Source: Glandiceps talaboti (lineage: Eukaryota > Hemichordata > Enteropneusta > Spengelidae). Taken from it: a stretch of 32,500 nt of DNA. The translations under genes were made by a program, and so were the position numbers. Shown here one piece after another: positions 12,388 through 23,442 of the stretch; position 1 is the stretch's first letter, and each line of letters begins with the position of its first letter. The notes beneath the pieces are model-generated. The model was given only the letters and a program-made list of their open reading frames with translations. It had not been told where the DNA came from and did not search any database. Location: positions 23,108,673-23,141,172 of the forward strand of contig NC_135562.1 in the NCBI RefSeq assembly GCF_964340395.1. The letters run 5' to 3'.

Positions 12388-13497
12388 CCATGTATAAGTA
12401 CAGAACAGGTACATTCAAGTACTGTAAACCATGTACAAGTACAGAACAGGTACATTCAAGTACTGTAAACCATGTACAAGTACAGAACAGGTACATTCAA
12501 GTACTGTAAACCATGTACAAGTACAGAACAGGTACATTCACGTACTGTAAACCATATACAAGTACAGAACAGGTACATTCAAGTACTGTAAACCATGTAT
12601 AAGTACAGAACAGGTACATTCAAGTACTGTAAACCATGTATAAGTACAGAACAGGTACATTCAAGTACTGTAAACCATGTACAAGTACAGAACAGGTACA
12701 TTCAAGTACTGTAAACCATGTACAAGTACAGAACAGGTACATTCAAGTACTGTAAACCATGTATAAGTACAGAACAGGTACATTCAAGTACTGTAAACCA
12801 TGTATAAGTACAGAACAGGTACATTCAAGTACTGTAAACCATGTACAAGTACAGAACAGGTACATTCAAGTACTGTAAACCATGTATAAGTACAGAACAG
12901 GTACATTCAAGTACTGTAGACCATGTACAAGTACAGAACAGGTACATTCAAGTACTGTAAACCATGTACAAGTACAGAACAGGTACATTCAAGTACTGTA
13001 AACCATGTACAAGTACAGAACAGGTACATTCAAGTACTGTAAACCATGTATAAGTACAGAACAGGTACATTCAAGTACTGTAAACCATGTACAAGTACAG
13101 AACAGGTACATTCAAGTACTGTAAACCATGTACAAGTACAGAACAGGTACATTCAAGTACTGTAAACCATGTACAAGTACAGAACAGGTACATTCAAGTA
13201 CTGTAAACCATGTACAAGTACAGAACAGGTACATTCAAGTACTGTAAACCATGTATAAGTACAGAACAGGTACATTCAAGTACTGTAAACCATGTATAAG
13301 TACAGAACAGGTACATTCAAGTACTGTAAACCATGTATAAGTACAGAACAGGTACATTCAAGTACTGTAAACCATGTACAAGTACAGAACAGGTACATTC
13401 AAGTACTGTAAACCATGTATAAGTACAGAACAGGTACATTCAAGTATTGTAAACCATGTATAAGTACAGAACAGGTACATTCAAGTACGGTAGACCA
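12388..13497. repeat. 41-bp minisatellite array, about 27 copies
   Basis: Units of 41 bp contain AAGTACAGAACAGGTACATT and CAAGTACTGTAAACCATGTA. The main variant is ATGTACAAG versus ATGTATAAG. Rare variants are CACGTACTG, GTATTGTAA and GTAGACC, the last near 12918 and at the right edge. Unit length is constant. All plus-strand frames close quickly. Confidence 0.97.
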
Positions 13498-13812
13498 AAC
13501 TTTCAATTTTCTACTCTACTGTGAATGTATATATGATATTTATAATTAGTCTAGTCATATACGAATTACTATCATCTCCACTGTAGAGTCAAAAGGATTT
13601 CTCTAGCACAGAATTACGTTACTACCAGCATTGGAGGTTGAATTGGTAGTAAACTAAATGAAGTAACCAATTGCAACTGCCTGTCAGTGCATGATGCTAA
13701 ATTACTACTGACATTCGCTGTTCATCCCTTCCCCAGTAGGAGATTTAGCTAGATTTTGATAGAGCTCATTTGTCCTTTTAACTTTGTTAGGAAGAGATTT
13801 TAGGGGACTTGG
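13498..13812. other. Single-copy spacer, nothing recognised
   Basis: About 315 bp of AT-rich DNA between the 41-bp array and the GT-rich repeat. No splice-flanked open frame and no repeat were seen. Confidence 0.4.
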
Positions 13813-13869
13813 TGTGTGTGCATGTTTGTGTGCATGTTTGTGTGCATGTTTGTGTGCATGTTTGTGTGC

Positions 13870-13919
<50 letters not shown>

Positions 13920-14045
13920 ATACATATGCATGTACAAGTGTGTGGTGTATGTACAATGTATGTGTGCATGTGCGTATATGAATATTTGTATCTGTACTAT
14001 GTACGAATGTATGTGTATGTGTGTGTGTATATATATGACTACATG
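13813..14045. repeat. GT-rich compound microsatellite
   Basis: It begins with five copies of a 12-bp unit TGCATGTTTGTG, passes into a pure GT tract at about 13870-13918, then decays into TATG/TGTG-rich sequence. All open frames here (60-135 codons on both strands) only read Cys-Val or His-Thr repeats and are not genes. Confidence 0.95.
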
Positions 14046-14825
14046 TGTGCATGTATCTGCTGACGCCGGTCGGCACCATCCAGGAGTCAGTCTTGGCGAC
14101 CACTACTCAAAGGTTGCCGACCACCACCTTCAAGTGTCACAATTGGTTACCATCGACCTCCCACACACACTCACTTTAATAATTGTACTTTCATTTTCTG
14201 CCCACATGGGCGTATTGATTTAAAAGATAATAATGAAGTATTAAATTGTCTTTGAGAAGAGAACAATGTAGACAACCATTAATTACAATAATGACAAATA
14301 CTCAACTATTTATAAAGACCAAGTGTAAACTGACAACAGCTGACGCTATACATTCATATGTACACTGTACAGTGAGTACGTGTGAATTACAGGGCAAACA
14401 TGATGCTGCAGACTTTCGACTAGCATTCTTCACGTCATCAAAAAAGTATAACAGCCTCATATACCTTTTTATAAAGTATTGACGTTGTGTCCGATCATTA
14501 GTTTTCTGTTCAATTTTACTCTGAAAACACTTTTAGTTAGTAGTTTGACATCGTACATAGCACGACGATGAAAACATGTAATTTCCAAAATGGTGGGTGG
14601 TGACGTCACAAACTATCGCGGGGTCTCATGTATCACGAGATTTCGTCTAAACGCGATGCGTATATGTGGGTATACGCAACTTTTTAAAGTTTTGAAACTG
14701 CAGTTGTCTTTGGATATTTAGTTTGATTGAAACAACTTTAGCTTTTCTGAGAAAACTAATCAAAAACTGTGATTGAAAAAATCGATGTGCAAAGATTGAG
14801 ATTAGAGTGTAGTACGTAAGTGTGT
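14046..14825. other. Single-copy spacer with promoter-like motifs
   Basis: The left part (14060-14223) has a balanced-composition open frame ending MGVLI that I do not recognise. The middle has the CRE palindrome described separately. The right end has GTAC|GTAAGTG near 14815, a plausible plus-strand donor placed just before the pentamer array. None of this makes a recognisable gene. Confidence 0.35.
14586..14640. promoter_or_regulatory. CRE palindrome with YY1-like site, possible TATA-less promoter or enhancer
   Basis: TGACGTCA (14601-14608) is the full cAMP-response-element palindrome bound by CREB/ATF proteins. AAAATGGTGG just upstream resembles a YY1 site, and CpGs cluster after it (ACTATCGCGGGG, ATCACGAGATTTCG). 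These motifs often mark CpG-containing promoters. No coding exon is recognised nearby. It could be an alternative ARFRP1 promoter (minus strand) or an intronic enhancer. Confidence 0.3.
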
Positions 14826-17380
14826 GTAGTGTAGTCTAGCCTAGTCTGGTCTAGTCTAGTCTAGCCTAGTCTAGCCTAGTGTAGTGTAGTCTAGTCTAGT
14901 GTGGTCTAGTCTAGTCTAGTCTAGCCTAGTGTAGTCTAGTCTAGTCTAGTGTGGTCTAGTCTAATCTAGTGTAGTGTAGTCTAGTCTAGTCTAGTCTAGC
15001 CTAGTGTAGTCTAGTCTAGTCTAGTCTAGTGTAGTCTAGTCTAGTGTGGTCTAGGCTAGCCTAGTGTAGTCTAGTCTAGTCAAGTATGGTCTAGTCTAGT
15101 CTAGTCTAATCTAGTGTAGTCTAGTATGGTCTAGTCTAGTCTAGTCTAGTGTAGTCTAGTCTAGTATGGTCTAGTCTAGTCTAGTCTAGTCTAGTCTAGC
15201 CTAGTCTAGTCTAGTCTAGTCTAGTATGGTCTAGTCTAGTCTAGTCTAGTCTAATCTAGTGTACTCTAGTCTAGTATGGTCTAGTCTAGTCTAGTCTAAT
15301 CTAGTGTAGTCTAGTCTAGTATGGTCTAGCCGAGTCTAGCCGAGTCTAGTGTGGTCTAGTGTAGCCTAGTCTAGCCTAGTGTAGTCTAGTGTAGTGTAGT
15401 CTAGCCTAGTGTAGTCTAGTGTAGTGTAGTCTAATCTAGTGTAGTCTAGTCTAGTCTAGTGTGGTCTAGCCTAGTCTAGTCTAGTCTAGTGTAGTGTAGT
15501 CTAGTCTAGTCTAGTCTAGTCTAGTCTAGTCTAGTCTAATCTAGTGTAGTCTAGTCTAGTCTAGTCTAATCTAGTCTAGTGTAGTCTAGCCTAGTCTATT
15601 CTAGTCTAGTGTGGTCTAGCCTAGTCTAGTCTAGTCTAGTGTAGTGTAGTCTAGTATAGTCTAGTTTAATCTAGTGTAGTCTAGTCTAGTCTAGTCTAAT
15701 CTAGTCTAGTGTAGTCTAGCCTAGTCTAGTCTAGTCTAGTGTGGTCTAGCCTAGTCTAGTCTAGTCTAGTGTAGTGTAGTCTAGTGTGGTCTAGCCTAGT
15801 CTAGTCTAACCTAGTGTAGTGTAGTCTAGCCTAGTGTAGTGTAGTCTAGTGTAGTGTAGTCTAGTGTGGTGTAGTCTAGTCTAGCCGAGTCTAGTCTAGT
15901 GTAGTGGAGTCTTGTGTGGTCTAGCCTAGTCTAGTGTGGTCTTGTGTAGTGTAGTCTAGTCTAGTGTAGTGGAGTCTAGTGTGGTCTAGCCTAGTCTAGT
16001 GTGGTCTAGTCTAGCCTAGTCTAGCCGAGTGTAGTGGAGTCTAGTGTGGTCTAGTGTAGTCTAGCCTAGTCTAGTCTGGTCTAGTCTAGTGTAGTGGAGT
16101 CTAGTGTGGTCTAGTGTAGTCTAGTCTAGTCTAGTGTAGTGGAGTCTAGTATGGTCTAGTGTAGTCTAGCTTAGTCTAGTGTAGTCTAGTGTGGTCTAGT
16201 CTAGTCTAGTTTAATGTAGTCTAGTCTAGTGTGGTCTAGTCTAGTGTAGTGAAGTCTAGTATGGTCTAGTGTAGTCTAGTCTAATCTAGTGTAGTCTAGT
16301 CTAGTGTAGCCTAGTCTAGTCTAGTCTACTCTAGTGTAGTGGAGTCTTGTGTGGTCTAGTCTAGTCTAGCCTAGTGTAGTCTAGTCTAGTGTGGTCTAGT
16401 CTACTCTAGTGTAGTGGAGTCTTGTGTGGTCTAGTCTAGTCTAGCCTAGTGTAGTCTAGTGTAGTGGAGTCTAGTGTGGTCTAGTGTAGTCTAGCCTAGT
16501 CTAGTGTGGTCTAGTCTAGTCTAGCCTAGTGTAGTCTAGTCTAGTGTGGTCTAGTCTAATCTAGTCTAGTGGAGTCTAGTGTAGTCTAGCCTAGTCTAGT
16601 GTGGTCTAGTCTAGTCTAGCCTAGTGTAGTCTAGTCTAGTGTGGTCTAGCCTAGCCTAGTCTAGTCTAGTGTAGTGGAGTCTAGTGTGGTCTAGTGTAGT
16701 CTAGCCTAGTCTAGTGTGGTCTAGTCTAGTGTAGTGGAGTCTAGTGTGGTCTAGTGTAGTCTAGCCTAGTCTATTGTTGTCTAGTCTAGTGTAGTGGAGT
16801 CTAGTGTGGTCTAGTGTAGTCTAGCCTAGTGTAGTGTAGTCTAGTCTAGTCTAGTGTAGTGGAGTCTAGTGTGGTCTAGTGTAGTCTAGCCTAGTGTAGT
16901 GTAGTCTAGTGTGGTCTAGTCTAGTCTACTCTAGTGTAGTGGAGTCTAGTGTGGTCTAGTCTAGTGTAGTGGAGTCTAGTGTGGTCTAGTCTAGTCTAGC
17001 CTAGTCTAGTGTGGTCTAGTCTAGTGTAGTGGAGTCTAGTGTGGTCTAGTGTAGTCTAGCCTAGTCTAGTGTGGTCTAGTCTAGTGTAGTGGAGTCTAGT
17101 GTGGTCTAGTGTAGTCTAGTCTAGTCTAATCTAGTTTAGTGGAGTCTAGTGTGGTCTAGTCTAGTCTACTCTAGTGTAGTCTAGTCTAGTCTAGTCTAAT
17201 CTAGTGTAGTGGAGTCTAGTGTGGTCTAGTCTAGTCTAGCCTAGTGTAGTCTAGTCTAGTCTAGTCTAGTCTAATCTAGTGTAGTGTAGTCTAGTGTGGT
17301 CTAGTCTAGTCTAGCCTAGTGTAGTCTAGTCTAGTCTAGTCTAATCTAGTGTAGTGTAGTCTAGTGTGGTTTAATCTAGT
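14826..17380. repeat. CTAGT pentanucleotide array, about 511 units
   Basis: A 2.55-kb run of 5-bp units, mostly CTAGT with variants GTAGT, GTGGT, CTAGC, CTAAT, GGAGT, ATGGT, CTTGT and CTACT. Position 5 is almost always T or C. Substitutions are very frequent, yet the 5-bp phase shows no net shift at any 60-bp checkpoint from one end to the other. Higher-order repeats include a 60-bp (12-unit) period at 16681, 16741 and 16801, and a 130-bp (26-unit) duplication near 15541/15671. Confidence 0.97.
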
Positions 17381-17767
17381 CGGCATAAAATTACATGTGA
17401 AAAATGTATAATTTATGGTCAAAAATAGAAATACAATTATAAAAGAAACACTTAAAGTATAATACTAAGTCTGTCAATTTATAAACTAATTTGTATATCC
17501 ATGTCAACTATTTATCACATTCACTTAAATTGTAAATGACAATTTAACTTCATTACGAAGCTTCTGAAATAGATGATTATTATTAGTATTTCTTTAATTC
17601 AGGCCATCAAAATGTTCCATTAAAATATAAAAATACCACCGATGGCGTTGTAGCACAACTGTATAGTTTTTTAAAATGTTTATGCACATGCTAGTCCATG
17701 CTAACAATAGGTGTTCATTTGTTGAACGACTATCCAGTTACCTATCCAACCATGTTGCTATCTTTAC
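17381..17767. other. Single-copy AT-rich spacer
   Basis: No repeat structure, splice-flanked open frame or RNA gene was recognised. The short frame starting at 17676 runs into the 113-bp repeats and is not a gene. Confidence 0.4.
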
Positions 17768-18384
17768 GATATATGCTATCATTTGGTGGTTGGTATGGGC
17801 ATGGTCATGTTGTTACATATATTTTCATACATTTTTGTATGTTTTTGTTCACTTGTGCATGAATTCCTGATATTATCTTTGCAATATATGTGACCATTTG
17901 GCTGTTGCTATGGGTGTGGTCTTGTTGCTAGGAATATTTACATACATTTTTTGAATGTTTATTCAATTGTCTATTAATCCCCGTTATCTTCGCAATATAT
18001 ATGATCATTTGTTTGTTTCTATGGGCATGGTCTTGTTGCTAGGCACATTTGCATACATTTTTTGAATGTATATTCATTTGTCTTTCTATTCCTGTTGTTA
18101 TCTTTGCAATGTACATGATTATTTGGCTGTTGCTTTGGGCGTGGTCTTGTTGCTAGGCAAATTTACATACATTTTTTGAATGTTTATTCAATTGTCTATT
18201 AATCCCTGTTCTTATATTTGTGAAATACACAGCCGTTTAACTGTTGCTATGGGCGTGGTCATGGTTGCTACGGTATTTGCATACATTTTTTGAATGTTTA
18301 CTCACTTGCCTACCAGATGATGTTGTTATTTGACCAAAATATACTGCCATTTGGTTGTTGCTAAGGGCGTGGTCATGGTTGCTA

Positions 18385-18385
<1 letters not shown>
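17768..18385 (+). repeat. Diverged ~113-bp tandem repeat, six copies
   Basis: The landmark TGCTATGGGCGTGGTCTTGT and its variants recurs at about 17794, 17909, 18020, 18134, 18248 and 18362, a period of 111-115 bp. Each copy continues with TTGCTAGG, CATACATTTTTTGAATGTTT and a CAATTGTCTATTAATCCC-like part. Copies differ at many sites, so the array is old. It runs directly into the 147-bp repeats and is probably part of one mobile element. Confidence 0.85.
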
Positions 18386-19196
<811 letters not shown>

Positions 19197-19279
19197 CGGG
19201 CGATCCCTATAGCACTACTCAGTTCAGTTCAGTTGTGCTAAAAACATACAAACACAAAGAAACAGACACATAATAATAT

Positions 19280-20500
19280 TAAACTATCTTGTACTATACA
19301 TGACAATCCTATACTTTCTCCAAAAGTTTGAATGAAATTATGCATCAGAGTCTATGCAGATTTGAATTAAAGTATTGCGACTCTCTACAATACGTCTGTT
19401 AAATGTATACAGCAATTTTCGGTGGAGCAATGAAAAATTCAAAATATCACTGGATACACAGATATTACTAATGCTGACTGCACCTCTTAGGTCAAATACT
19501 AACCACATTGTGTTATTATATGCCACTTTTAAAGTATGCATCATCCTAGTACTATAGTTACACCAAACATTTAAAACAATATACATTGTATAAAAAACTC
19601 CTAATAAGTGTACATTTCACCTTCTCGGAGCAATGACTAAATTTACAAACAATAAAATTTGCCTTAGCATAAAAAGACTTGAGCTGCCCCTGTATATCTA
19701 ATTCATCTTCCCCTGTCAAAGACATAATGTACCCGAGGTACTTTTTAGAATTAACAACAATGCAAACTTCAATTGCTTTCCGTACAAATAAACATTGGGG
19801 ATCCGATTCCAAAATCTAGGGTAAATACATTGTATACATATGATACACTCAGTTTTAGTTTTGTGAAAAAGAATGCCATACTGCTCTCCATACTGTTCAC
19901 AAATCTTAATCAATTTCCTTAAAAGACTTGACTGAAGGACAAATCAGGACTAGGTCATCTGCATAAAACAGGTGGTTAGCTATTTTGCCACCCATATGAC
20001 CCCCTACTCCTGCTAACTGGAGTTCTTTACTCAGTCCGTCAACATATACAGCAAATAACTTGGGTGAAATGATGCTTCCTTGACGAACTCCATTAATAAC
20101 ACTAAAAGGGGCCGATTCCACTGAAGCCCAGTGAACAAAGAATAATTGGCTATGATACCAAAATAGCAATATTCTAACTATAAATAAAGAAATATTTCTA
20201 TTGATCAGTTTTCTAAACATGGTCCAGTGGTTCACCCTATCAAATGCTTTCGTTGCATCCATAAAACAGGAAAAAGCTGGCAAATTATGTTTCTTATAAA
20301 AGTCAATTATCTCTTTTTGCACAAAAATACACATATCAGTGGCGTGGTTACTTTTGAACCCAAATTGAAAGTCACTTGTCTCAATACTCTGCCCAATGTG
20401 AGATAAAATACAAATTTCGAGCAACTTTGATGCCGCCGTAACTGTAGCAACAGGATTACATCACTGGACTCACTTTTCAGAATACACATTAAATAAATGG
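19280..20500 (-). mobile_element. Degraded non-LTR retrotransposon (LINE) fragment
   Basis: On the minus strand the sequence runs from the fingers part of a LINE reverse transcriptase (near ASKLLEICILSHI) through the catalytic core and thumb to a C-terminal stop at 19338, then an AT-rich 3' region with TTAATATTATTATG. Endonuclease and upstream parts are missing, so it is 5'-truncated near 20500. The clade is not certain; the wording resembles CR1/L2/Jockey-type elements. The 3' limit is uncertain because the neighbouring (AC)n-linked repeat may overlap it. In the gene model it lies in ARFRP1 intron 1, in the same orientation. Confidence 0.85.
19338..20490 (-). pseudogene. LINE reverse transcriptase, frameshifted remnant
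   Basis: The best segment (19906-20424) has motif A FMDATKAFDRVNH, motif B NGVRQGSIISPKLF and motif C YADD, all with the expected catalytic aspartates. Homology can be followed further upstream in the same frame (VATVTAASK) although no ATG exists. Downstream the frame breaks after KEID. The product then continues in other frames: ICEQYGEQYGILFHKTKTEC (19716-19913), YLGYIMSL and QLKSFYAKANFIVCKFSHCS (19558-19812), and VAYNNTMWLVFDL to the stop after IDSDA (19338-19586). At least three frame changes mean no functional protein. This is an old copy that kept its catalytic residues by chance or was inactivated relatively recently. Confidence 0.85.
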
Positions 20501-21173
20501 TTTGTCACCGTTGAACAATTCTAGACTACTATACCGACTAGACCACTCTCTGGTTTCACAAGAAAACCAGAGAAGGGGAACCTGTCAAATACACTGAAGA
20601 AACCCTGTATCATTGTATGTTATCAGCTAAATCTCTAGATCTCAACTAATTTACAAGAGGGGGTACGCATGGAGGAATATTTCGACAAATCAACTGATGC
20701 CCATAAAATCCATGTAAACGTGTAGCATGGAAGTATCACTTCTATACTGCGCGTACAGAGTAATGCTAGTAATGGTAAATGGTTTCCTTCCGCGGCTGAG
20801 GAAGTGACTTTGGAGCGTGCTGCAAACGCCGTACATAAACGTCCACTGTAGAACTTAGAGAAGTTAGTTGGCTATCAGAGGCTTGTTTTAGTGGGTTCAA
20901 CTACGAACTACCCATGGATTGGAACTGACGAACACGTAACATTTACGCAAATGTACACATTCATTCATAATAGCAGAATATATACCATATAATGTACACA
21001 CACTGTAACATACCGCACCGACAATCCCGTCGTGTGATCCTAGTAGTTATTTCGTATTTACACGACGCTCTTGATATATAGTGAACAAAGACGTATTTAG
21101 GTATCGTGCTCACGCAGTCGATTGTGCCATAGAACCCAATAAGACGAGAAAACACATAAATTTAATGAAATTC
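20500..21173. other. Single-copy DNA upstream of the LINE, no exon identified
   Basis: No recognisable coding sequence. A pair of ETS-type GGAA motifs flanks a CCGCGG core near 20786-20808 (CTTCCGCGGCTGAGGAAGTG), and CpGs become more frequent toward 21130. It may hold regulatory sequence of the divergent gene pair. Confidence 0.35.
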
Positions 21174-21240
21174 ACTTACCTCGTCTGAGTAATAATAACA
21201 CAGATGTTTAATACGTCATCAAAGCATGTTGTCCACCTTA
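21174..21240 (-). other. Candidate non-coding first exon of the ARFRP1-like gene, with strong donor
   Basis: Minus-strand GACGAG|GTAAGTG places an almost ideal splice donor with the last exon base at 21180. The coding exon at 3191 needs an upstream exon because it starts with an acceptor two codon-lengths or less from its ATG. This donor is the best minus-strand candidate I found, and CCAAT boxes lie at the right distance behind it. The transcription start (about 21200-21240) is a guess. No ATG-led frame of note lies in the exon. The implied intron is about 18 kb. Seen: donor and CCAAT motifs. Inferred: the connection to ARFRP1. Confidence 0.4.
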
Positions 21241-21254
21241 TTTCAAAAGACTCA

Positions 21255-21305
21255 TTGTGATTGGTCCGTGTCGATCCTAGCTACAATTTTAGTCCAATGG
21301 GAAGG
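21255..21305. promoter_or_regulatory. Paired opposite CCAAT boxes, candidate bidirectional promoter
   Basis: GATTGGTCC at 21259-21267 is a CCAAT box on the minus strand, and AGTCCAATGG at 21291-21300 is one on the plus strand, about 34 bp apart. Facing CCAAT boxes, the NF-Y target, are typical of TATA-less bidirectional promoters. The minus-strand donor at 21180 and the plus-strand start codon at 21612 lie on either side. Confidence 0.45.
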
Positions 21306-21611
21306 CTTTTTGTAAAATGGACATTTTTACTTTTTTTTAGGGGTGTCACATATCGAAATAATAGCGTACTGATACTAAAGTAAAGTTATTAACTATATAA
21401 AATGTTCGGTAGTATTTTTATGTGTAATTTTACTGTTGTCTTATTACAAACAGAAAAATATTCGATGAGGCATGATATTTTGTTATATTCACGTATATTA
21501 TAACTCCCCTGTCCCAAAAATGCAGAAGTCGCTTAAATTACTGTTGCTAATTCTAAGGCATTATGTGAGACATTACCGATGCTGTAGACGTGCAATCTGC
21601 ATCCTTTGAAG

Positions 21612-21803
21612 ATGGCAGCAGAACAGGGAAATTCAACGCCGTCAAAAACAGAAACGCCCGAAAAGGGGAAAGTGGTGTTACACCAATTTGCCCCGCAGAA
21701 AGACATTCCAAGTCACTCGTCTTTCTGCCTAAAATTGGAGACGTTTCTGCGGATGACGGAGATACCTTATGAGAACCGATATGGAATGAAACGTTCATCT
21801 AAG
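21612..21803 (+). CDS. Failed-axon-connections (FAXC)-like protein, first coding exon (partial)
   Basis: ATG at 21612 (context GAAGATGG, favourable; in-frame TAG upstream at 21585) opens a 64-codon exon ending AAG|GTGGGT at 21803/21804, phase 0. Residues 1-20 are a polar, Thr/Lys-rich leader (MAAEQGNSTPSKTETPEKGK). Residues 21-64 contain VVLHQF, then FCLKLETFLRMTEIPYENRY and GMKRSSK. This matches the start of the thioredoxin-fold GST N-terminal domain of the fax/FAXC and metaxin-related family, where a YLHQFP-like strand precedes S-FCLK-ETYLRM. Family members next show a Gly-Lys-x-Pro-Trp segment, expected at the start of exon 2, which I did not find in the window. Drosophila fax acts in axon development; the biochemical role is unclear. 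Reading past the donor reaches a stop within four codons, supporting the splice site. A related GST-like family member is possible. Confidence 0.82.
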
Positions 21804-22843
21804 GTGGGTGTGTAAGATTGTTGGCAATGTAGTAGGTAATACGTTACATGGCTAGACGCAGACACATTTTGTATGATAATGAACGGACAAAATATCGACA
21901 CCCTTTTTTTCTAGCGTCTGTTAACAAAAGAAATTTTGTTATTTTTCGATCGATCGCTTGGCTTTGAATTGTACGTATAATATTAGTGCAAGATTAATGA
22001 CAGGGAGTGGTCACTCCATCTATCTATTCTACAAGATCTTTAACATTGCTATGCTGGGCGTGTTCCCTCACGTCAATTTTTTACAAGAAAGATTTTCCTC
22101 TTTTTTCCTCGATCGAAAAATGCCTGTATGGTACTGTCCTATTATCATAAAAAGAAACAGGTTAGTTGGATTGCACAATGTTGAGGGCCAGGGGTCTTGT
22201 TTTAATAGCAGAACATCTTCAAATCGGAGATTTAAACAGGACAAAAGCGTTTGTCACGGAAGGCAATCCGCCGTACAAATTTATGTGAGAATTGAATTGA
22301 TTGGATTCTGGTTCGGTCACACCAATCATATATATTCATGATGTTCGTTGCCATGACCTTTGTCTACCGTCTTCTCATAATTCACTCAGTGCACGTTTTA
22401 AGTATACGTTGCAAACGGTCCAGTAAAGTGATGTCGCTTTCAAACGGCTAACGCGCAGAGGTTAGAATTTTTGCAGAGACGGGGTTGTGAAGAGTTCAGA
22501 GTCTAGTGACAGGAACCGTTACGATGAGTCAACGTATCGATGCATGATTTGCACTGACTAACACATTATACCATAATTTGTAATGTATGTAGTAATTAGT
22601 CACTTTATTCATGCTGTAATGTCGACATGAAAACTGTTAAATTCTGTATTTCTACATTTCACTATTCTTTATGTAGAAGAAATCGCGTCGATATGATGAT
22701 CCGAATAAATCTAGGCAATATCAAATGTTGTTTTCCTACATGTATCATGATCAGTTTCTAGTCAAAATAGGTGCATGCTGATATCGGATCACTCCTTGTA
22801 CATTTGGCTAGAGTACAGTCCTACACAATACTTACGTCCACTG
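21804..22843. other. Intron-like single-copy DNA after the FAXC-like exon
   Basis: No second FAXC exon was found. A 127-codon plus-strand frame (21958-22341) contains RKMPVWY, slightly like the expected exon-2 motif, but no acceptor precedes it and the rest is not family-like. A 36-codon ATG frame at 22178-22288 has protein-like composition and ends next to a GTGAGA donor-like site; it is too short to call. Confidence 0.4.
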
Positions 22844-22886
22844 CCCCCCCCCACCCCCCACCCCCCCCCCCCACACACACACACAC
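22844..22886. repeat. Poly-C / (CA)n compound tract
   Basis: A C-rich run with a few A interruptions passes into seven CA dinucleotides. Frames reading Pro and His-Thr across it are artefacts. Confidence 0.9.
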
Positions 22887-23230
22887 TATGTATATACCTG
22901 ACAATCACACCCGTACAGGCTTTCCTTATAAGTATTACTTCCCCGACTTCAAACATCATTTTACCCTGGAGAGCAATATCAAATTTTTCGACGATGGTGT
23001 ACAATGTATATAATTTAAGAACACGAAGTAGAAATGTAGCGTCTGGGGTGCAATGTGAAGTGGATGAGTCTGAATCGACGGCCGTGAACAAAGGAGCTGG
23101 ACAACTCACGTTCATAATTACTGATACAAGAAAGAGAACATGGATTATCTATTGTCTGTTTGTTTTGGGATTTAGGGGAAAACCCTAGTCAATGTACAAC
23201 ACAGTGTATTGTCGTCTACTATCGATCCTA
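22887..23230. other. Single-copy spacer with two overlapping balanced open frames
   Basis: One frame reads TGFPYKYYFPDFKHHF, another VQCEVDESESTAVNKGAGQL. Both begin in the C-rich tract and neither is bounded by convincing splice sites. I recognise no family. Confidence 0.3.
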
Positions 23231-23442
23231 ACTATACTATACTATACTATACTATACTATACTATACTATGCTATGCTATGCTATGCTATGCTATACTAT
23301 ACTATACTATACTATACAGTACAGTACTGTACTGTACTGTACTATACTATAATATACTATACTATGCTATGCTATGCTATGCTATGCTATACTATACTAT
23401 ACTATACTATACTATACTATACTATACTATACTATACTATAC
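23231..23442. repeat. CTATA/CTATG pentanucleotide array
   Basis: Blocks of ACTAT-type pentamers: pure CTATA, then CTATG, then CTATA, a short ACAGT/ACTGT block, CTATA, CTATG, and a final CTATA run. Related to the array at 25156-25336. Leu-Tyr-Tyr frames here are artefacts. Confidence 0.95.

Noticed and set aside
1-13497. A CRISPR array, because of regular 28-61 bp repeats
   Set aside because: The repeats are contiguous with no unique spacers, and the context is a spliced animal genome without cas genes.
13705-14223. Open frames of 60-135 codons on both strands across the GT-rich repeat
   Set aside because: They read only Cys-Val, His-Thr and similar dipeptides from a microsatellite. The short non-repetitive tail (SLGDHYSKVADHHL) has no start, splice sites or recognised family.
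14826-17380. A telomeric or subtelomeric array
   Set aside because: CTAGT is not a known telomere unit, it is highly variegated, and single-copy DNA lies on both sides.
22166-22288. Short frame reading AEHLQIGDLNRTKAFVTEGN next to a GTGAGA donor-like site
   Set aside because: Protein-like, but only about 40 codons, with a weak acceptor and no match to the expected FAXC exon 2 start.
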